DNA of 64,000 nt. It comes from JASJAR01 sp039198225 (GTDB taxonomy: Bacteria; Pseudomonadota; Alphaproteobacteria; Rhodobacterales; Rhodobacteraceae). The first letter of the stretch is position 1, and each line of letters starts with the position of its first letter. Positions 60,866 to 64,000 of this stretch are shown piece after piece. Under the pieces are notes generated by a model that was not told the origin of the DNA, made no database searches, and saw only the letters and a program-made list of their open reading frames with translations. Location of the stretch: contig JBCCTQ010000004.1 in the NCBI GenBank assembly GCA_039198225.1, positions 96,509-160,508 on the forward strand. The letters run 5' to 3'. A program made the translations under genes and the position numbers.

Positions 60866-62509
60866 TTACATGTTGGGGTAATTTGGCCCATCACCGCCTT
60901 GGGGCACGGTCCAAGTGATGTTCTGGGTGGGGTCTTTGATGTCGCAGGTTTTGCAATGGACGCAGTTCTGGAAATTAATCTGGAACTTCGTTTCGGCCCC
61001 TTCGCCGACATATTCGTAGACCCCGGCCGGGCAATACCTTGAGGAGGGTGCCGCAAACTCCGCCAATTCGACGCTCACCGGCGTCTCCGGGTTTGTAAGA
61101 TGCAGATGCGCGGGCTGGCTCTCTTCGTGATTGGTGAAGGAATAGGCCACATTGGTGAGCCGGTCGAAGGAGATCACGCCGTCCGGTTTCGGATAGTCGA
61201 TGGGCTTATATTTCTCGGCCTTTCCGGTGGCGGCCGCGTCGGATTTTCCGTGTTTGAGCGTGCCAAGGGGTGAAAAACCAAAGAGATTATTGATCCACAT
61301 ATCGGCCCCGCCAATTCCGAGCGAGGCCATAAGACCGGCGCGCGACCAGAGCGGTTTGACATTGCGGACCCGTTTGAGGTCTTGGCCGATAGGCCCGGTG
61401 CGAAGCTCTTTGTTGTAGCCGGTCAGCTCGTCCAATGCTTCGGCTTTTATGGCGGCATGGGCATGTTCGGCGGCGGCTTTGCCCGACAGCATGGCGTTAT
61501 GGTTGCCTTTGATACGGGGCACATTCACTAGGCCCACCGAGCAGCCCAAGAGGACGCCACCCGGGAACGAGGCTTTGGGCATCGATTGGTAACCGCCCTC
61601 TGTGATCGCCCGAGCGCCATAGGAAATTCGCTTCCCGCCTTTGAGGAGCTCGGCCACCATCGGATGGTGTTTGAACCGCTGAAATTCCATGTACGGAAAA
61701 AGATGCGGGTTCTCGTAATTGAGGTGAACAACGAAGCCCACATAGACCTGATTGTTCTCGAGATGGTATATAAAGCTCCCGCCCCCGGCATTGCCGCCAA
61801 GGGGCCAACCCATGGTGTGGGTCACGGTGCCTTCCCGATGCTTTTCGGGGTCGATCTCCCAAAGCTCTTTCATGCCGAGGCCGTATTTCTGCGGCTCGGC
61901 ATCGCCGTCGAGGCCGTATTTGGCGATCACCTGCTTTGAAAGGGAGCCCCGCACCCCTTCGCCTAGCATCACGTATTTGCCGCGAAGCTCCATGCCGGGC
62001 TCGTAGGCGTCACCGAGGGTGCCGTCCGGGTTCCGACCGAATTCGCCGGCCACGACGCCAACCACGCGGTCGCCCTCGTAAACGAGCTCTGAACAGGACA
62101 TTCCGGGGAAGATCTCAACGCCGAGCCCCTCGGCATGCTGGGCCATCCAGCGGCACACATTGCCCATGGAAACAATGTAATTGCCATGGTTCGACATGAG
62201 GGGCGGCATGACCCACGTTGGGATCCGAAGGCCCCCAGCGGGCCCAAGCATAAAGAAATTGTCCGACGTGACCTCAACGGAGATCGGCGCTTGCATTTCC
62301 CGCCAATCGGGGAGAAGCGCGTCGAGCCCGGCCGGGTCGAGGACAGCACCCGACAAGATATGGGCGCCCACTTCGGAGCCCTTTTCCAGCACCACAACTT
62401 CGAGATCTGAATCCAGCTGCTTCAGGCGAATGGCCGCCGCAAGACCCGCGGGCCCCGCGCCGACGATCACCACGTCATATTCCATTGCTTCGCGTTCGAT
62501 CTCGGACAT
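60866..62509 (-). CDS. Electron transfer flavoprotein-ubiquinone oxidoreductase
   Basis: The 547-residue protein passes electrons from ETF (beta-oxidation, amino acid catabolism) to ubiquinone. FAD-binding GAGPAGLAAAIRL is near 17-29 and the C-terminal 4Fe-4S cluster ligands are C493, C516, C519 and C522 (QNCVHCKTCDIKDPTQNITW region). I use the ATG at 62509; an upstream frame to 62659 lacks support. It fits a metabolism using acyl-CoA oxidation and the ethylmalonyl-CoA route. Confidence 0.95.
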   Translation of the reverse strand: MSEIEREAMEYDVVIVGAGPAGLAAAIRLKQLDSDLEVVVLEKGSEVGAHILSGAVLDPAGLDALLPDWREMQAPISVEVTSDNFFMLGPAGGLRIPTWVMPPLMSNHGNYIVSMGNVCRWMAQHAEGLGVEIFPGMSCSELVYEGDRVVGVVAGEFGRNPDGTLGDAYEPGMELRGKYVMLGEGVRGSLSKQVIAKYGLDGDAEPQKYGLGMKELWEIDPEKHREGTVTHTMGWPLGGNAGGGSFIYHLENNQVYVGFVVHLNYENPHLFPYMEFQRFKHHPMVAELLKGGKRISYGARAITEGGYQSMPKASFPGGVLLGCSVGLVNVPRIKGNHNAMLSGKAAAEHAHAAIKAEALDELTGYNKELRTGPIGQDLKRVRNVKPLWSRAGLMASLGIGGADMWINNLFGFSPLGTLKHGKSDAAATGKAEKYKPIDYPKPDGVISFDRLTNVAYSFTNHEESQPAHLHLTNPETPVSVELAEFAAPSSRYCPAGVYEYVGEGAETKFQINFQNCVHCKTCDIKDPTQNITWTVPQGGDGPNYPNM

Positions 62510-62679
62510 TCTCAACCTGACATAGGCTCCGACAGGCCAGACGCTAGCCTTCGGCCCCAACCCGGTCAACGTTTGCGGAGAGCTGCCTGGGGTCTGTGAC
62601 GCAACGAAACCGAAGGCTTGCCGGGGCTCCGGAATTTTGAAAGGGTCTTTGGATAACACCGAGCGAACGGTCCATTCCC

Positions 62680-63150
62680 ATGGAAAAAATCCCCCTCACC
62701 CGCGCGGGTCAAACCGCGCTCAGCGACGAATTAAAGCACTTAAAGTCGGTCGAACGCCCCTCGATCATCAAAGCGATTGCCGAGGCGCGCGAGCATGGCG
62801 ATTTGTCGGAAAATGCCGAGTATCACGCGGCCCGGGAGCGTCAGAGCTTCGTCGAAGGCCGTGTTAAAGAGCTTGAAGGCATTCTCTCGCTCGCCGATGT
62901 GATTGATCCGGCAAAACTCTCCGGTGCGATCAAGTTTGGGGCCACGGTCAAGCTCGTGGACGAAGATACCGACGAGGAGAGGGTTTATCAGATCGTTGGT
63001 GAACCGGAGGCGGATATCGAAGCCGGCAAGCTCAACATCAAATCGCCCTTAGCCCGAGCCCTGATTGGCAAGGACGAAGGCGACAGCGTTGATGTTCGCA
63101 CGCCGGGCGGCGAGAAGAGCTACGAGATTCTAAAGATCGAGTTCGTCTAG
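62680..63150 (+). CDS. greA: Transcription elongation factor GreA
   Basis: The 156-residue factor has the N-terminal coiled coil with acidic tip (EHGDLSENAEYHAARERQSFVEGRVKELE) and C-terminal FKBP-like domain (VDVRTPGGEKSYEILKIEFV). It rescues backtracked RNA polymerase. It is divergent from ETF-QO and followed 8 bases later by a membrane-protein gene. Confidence 0.96.
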   Translation: MEKIPLTRAGQTALSDELKHLKSVERPSIIKAIAEAREHGDLSENAEYHAARERQSFVEGRVKELEGILSLADVIDPAKLSGAIKFGATVKLVDEDTDEERVYQIVGEPEADIEAGKLNIKSPLARALIGKDEGDSVDVRTPGGEKSYEILKIEFV

Positions 63151-63158
63151 GAGGCATT

Positions 63159-64000
63159 GTGGCCGAAGACAGCGACCCCAAAGCGTTCCGTCTCGGAGCC
63201 TTTGCCGAAGATGCTTGGGGCAAAAACAGTGGCGGCCCAGAGGTTTGGGGCACGGCAATCGCGGCCCTTTGGGCTTTGGGGGCGCTGGTTTATCTCGTTC
63301 TCGCGGGCCCGGGCGAGGGGCCGCGGGATCCCTTGCGCCCGCTTGTGGCCCTCCTCGTCATCTTCCTGCCGGCGGGGTTCATTTGGCTGGCGGCGTTGCT
63401 CTTGCAGGTCATGCGCCGCCTCGATGCCCAATCCGAAGCAGTCCAAAACGCAGTCGATACGCTCCGGCGTGCCGAGACACTCCGCGCACAGAACGCGGTT
63501 ATCGGTCTTCGCGACGGGGCGCCTGCGGCGGCCGATGACGGCGCACTTCCCGTGCCCACTCCGATCCGCGGCCCAGGGCCCCGCGCCTATGCCTCGCCCG
63601 CACCAGAACCGCGCCCGACCGAGGCGACTGATCCGAACCTTGCGCTGTTTGACGATCTTGCCCCGCCCGCAATCGACGTCGCAGTTCTGATCCGGGCGCT
63701 CCATTTCCCGGAAACGGCCGAGGATGCGGCCGGCTTCGACGCACTCCGCACGGCCCTCCGCCATCACCCGTCTTCCCGGGTGATCATGTCCGCCCAGGAC
63801 GTGCTAACCTTCCTGTCCCAAGACGGTATCTACATGGACGATCTCCTCCCCGACCGGGCCAAACCCGAGATTTGGCGGCGCTTTGCCCATGGCACGCGGG
63901 GGCGCGAAGTCTCCGAGCTTGGCGGTATCCGGGATCGCGCCGCTCTCGCCCTTTCGGCCCGGCGGATGCGGGAAGAGCCGATCTTTCGCGACGCCGCCCA
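63159..64000 (+). CDS. Conserved-looking membrane protein of unknown function (3' end cut)
   Basis: A GTG at 63159 with AGGAGG 4 bases upstream opens a frame that continues to the window edge (280 codons). It begins AEDSDPKAFRLGAFAEDAWGKNSGGPEVWGT, has transmembrane helices at about 31-50 and 61-83, a coiled-coil-like segment (84-112), a Pro-rich linker, and a soluble region with DVLTFLSQDGIYMDDLLPDRAKPEIWRRFAHG. I do not recognise the family. It is closely linked to greA. Confidence 0.75.
   Translation, partial: MAEDSDPKAFRLGAFAEDAWGKNSGGPEVWGTAIAALWALGALVYLVLAGPGEGPRDPLRPLVALLVIFLPAGFIWLAALLLQVMRRLDAQSEAVQNAVDTLRRAETLRAQNAVIGLRDGAPAAADDGALPVPTPIRGPGPRAYASPAPEPRPTEATDPNLALFDDLAPPAIDVAVLIRALHFPETAEDAAGFDALRTALRHHPSSRVIMSAQDVLTFLSQDGIYMDDLLPDRAKPEIWRRFAHGTRGREVSELGGIRDRAALALSARRMREEPIFRDAA

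Noticed and set aside
1..64000. tRNA, rRNA, CRISPR arrays, transposases, integrases, phage or defence genes
   Set aside because: No cloverleaf with a TTCGA arm, repeat-spacer pattern, or mobile-element protein was found on reading all gaps and coding frames.

Overview
The window is a GC-rich, gene-dense chromosomal segment of an alphaproteobacterium, most likely of the order Rhodobacterales. The evidence is an Mcl1 (L-malyl-CoA/beta-methylmalyl-CoA lyase) that reads as a close match to the Rhodobacter enzyme, a DUF1013/TrcR cell-cycle regulator, COQ9, DUF1244, DUF2007, DUF2161 and TIGR02302 (DUF4175) proteins, phaA-phaB, and candidate CtrA boxes (TTAA-N7-TTAA). I see no phage, insertion sequence, CRISPR array, toxin-antitoxin pair, tRNA or rRNA. 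The one clear RNA gene is the small SRP RNA. The left edge cuts an RsmC-like methyltransferase and the right edge cuts a membrane protein.

Layout. 1-2.9 kb: rsmC-like, clpS and a SPOR-domain D,D-carboxypeptidase with a candidate CtrA site. 2.9-8.8 kb: yejABEF-type oligopeptide/microcin C importer on the minus strand. 8.9-14 kb: membrane-anchored cytochrome c, pheA, an SRPBCC protein, nudC, and a cytoplasmic CpdB-like phosphoesterase. 14-16.7 kb: an NMT1/THI5-type ABC importer. 16.7-21 kb: zinc metallopeptidase, SRP RNA, dnaX-ybaB-recR. 21-26.8 kb: trcR, quinone oxidoreductase, COQ9, rpsU, mscL, GST, YtoQ, DUF2161. 26.8-34 kb: pheT-pheS, acyltransferase, rplT-rpmI, small membrane protein, pyk. 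34-38 kb: N-formylglutamate amidohydrolase-like, DUF1244, and dat-dgcA-dgcN for D-amino acids. 38-41 kb: mcl1, two tandem paralogous lipoproteins, accA. 41-45.4 kb: ridA, plsC, ftsX-ftsE and a divergent MJ0042 zinc-ribbon membrane protein. 45.5-53.5 kb: TIGR02302, lysA, YHYH protein, DUF2834, two tiny lipoproteins, argH, tlpA-like, tag. 53.6-64 kb: EAL protein, phaA-phaB, DUF465, TrmN6-like, DUF2007, polyprenyl synthase, TPR protein, ETF-QO, greA and a truncated membrane protein.

Working themes. The segment is mostly core metabolism and information processing: C4/C2 carbon handling (mcl1, phaA/B, accA, ETF-QO), amino acids (pheA, lysA, argH, D-glutamate genes), translation (pheST, rplT, rpmI, rpsU), replication and repair (dnaX-recR, tag) and envelope/division (ftsEX, carboxypeptidase, plsC, mscL). 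Several neighbouring genes overlap by 1-4 bases (ATGA/GTGA/TGATG), implying translational coupling.

I found no obviously new defence or biosynthetic system. The least explained items are the tandem lipoprotein pair after mcl1, two very small lipoprotein genes behind argH, a palindrome-rich intergenic block with mutually exclusive hairpins between recR and trcR, two perfect CtrA-type boxes, and the YHYH protein placed between lysA and the argH group. All functional calls come from reading the sequence without database searches.
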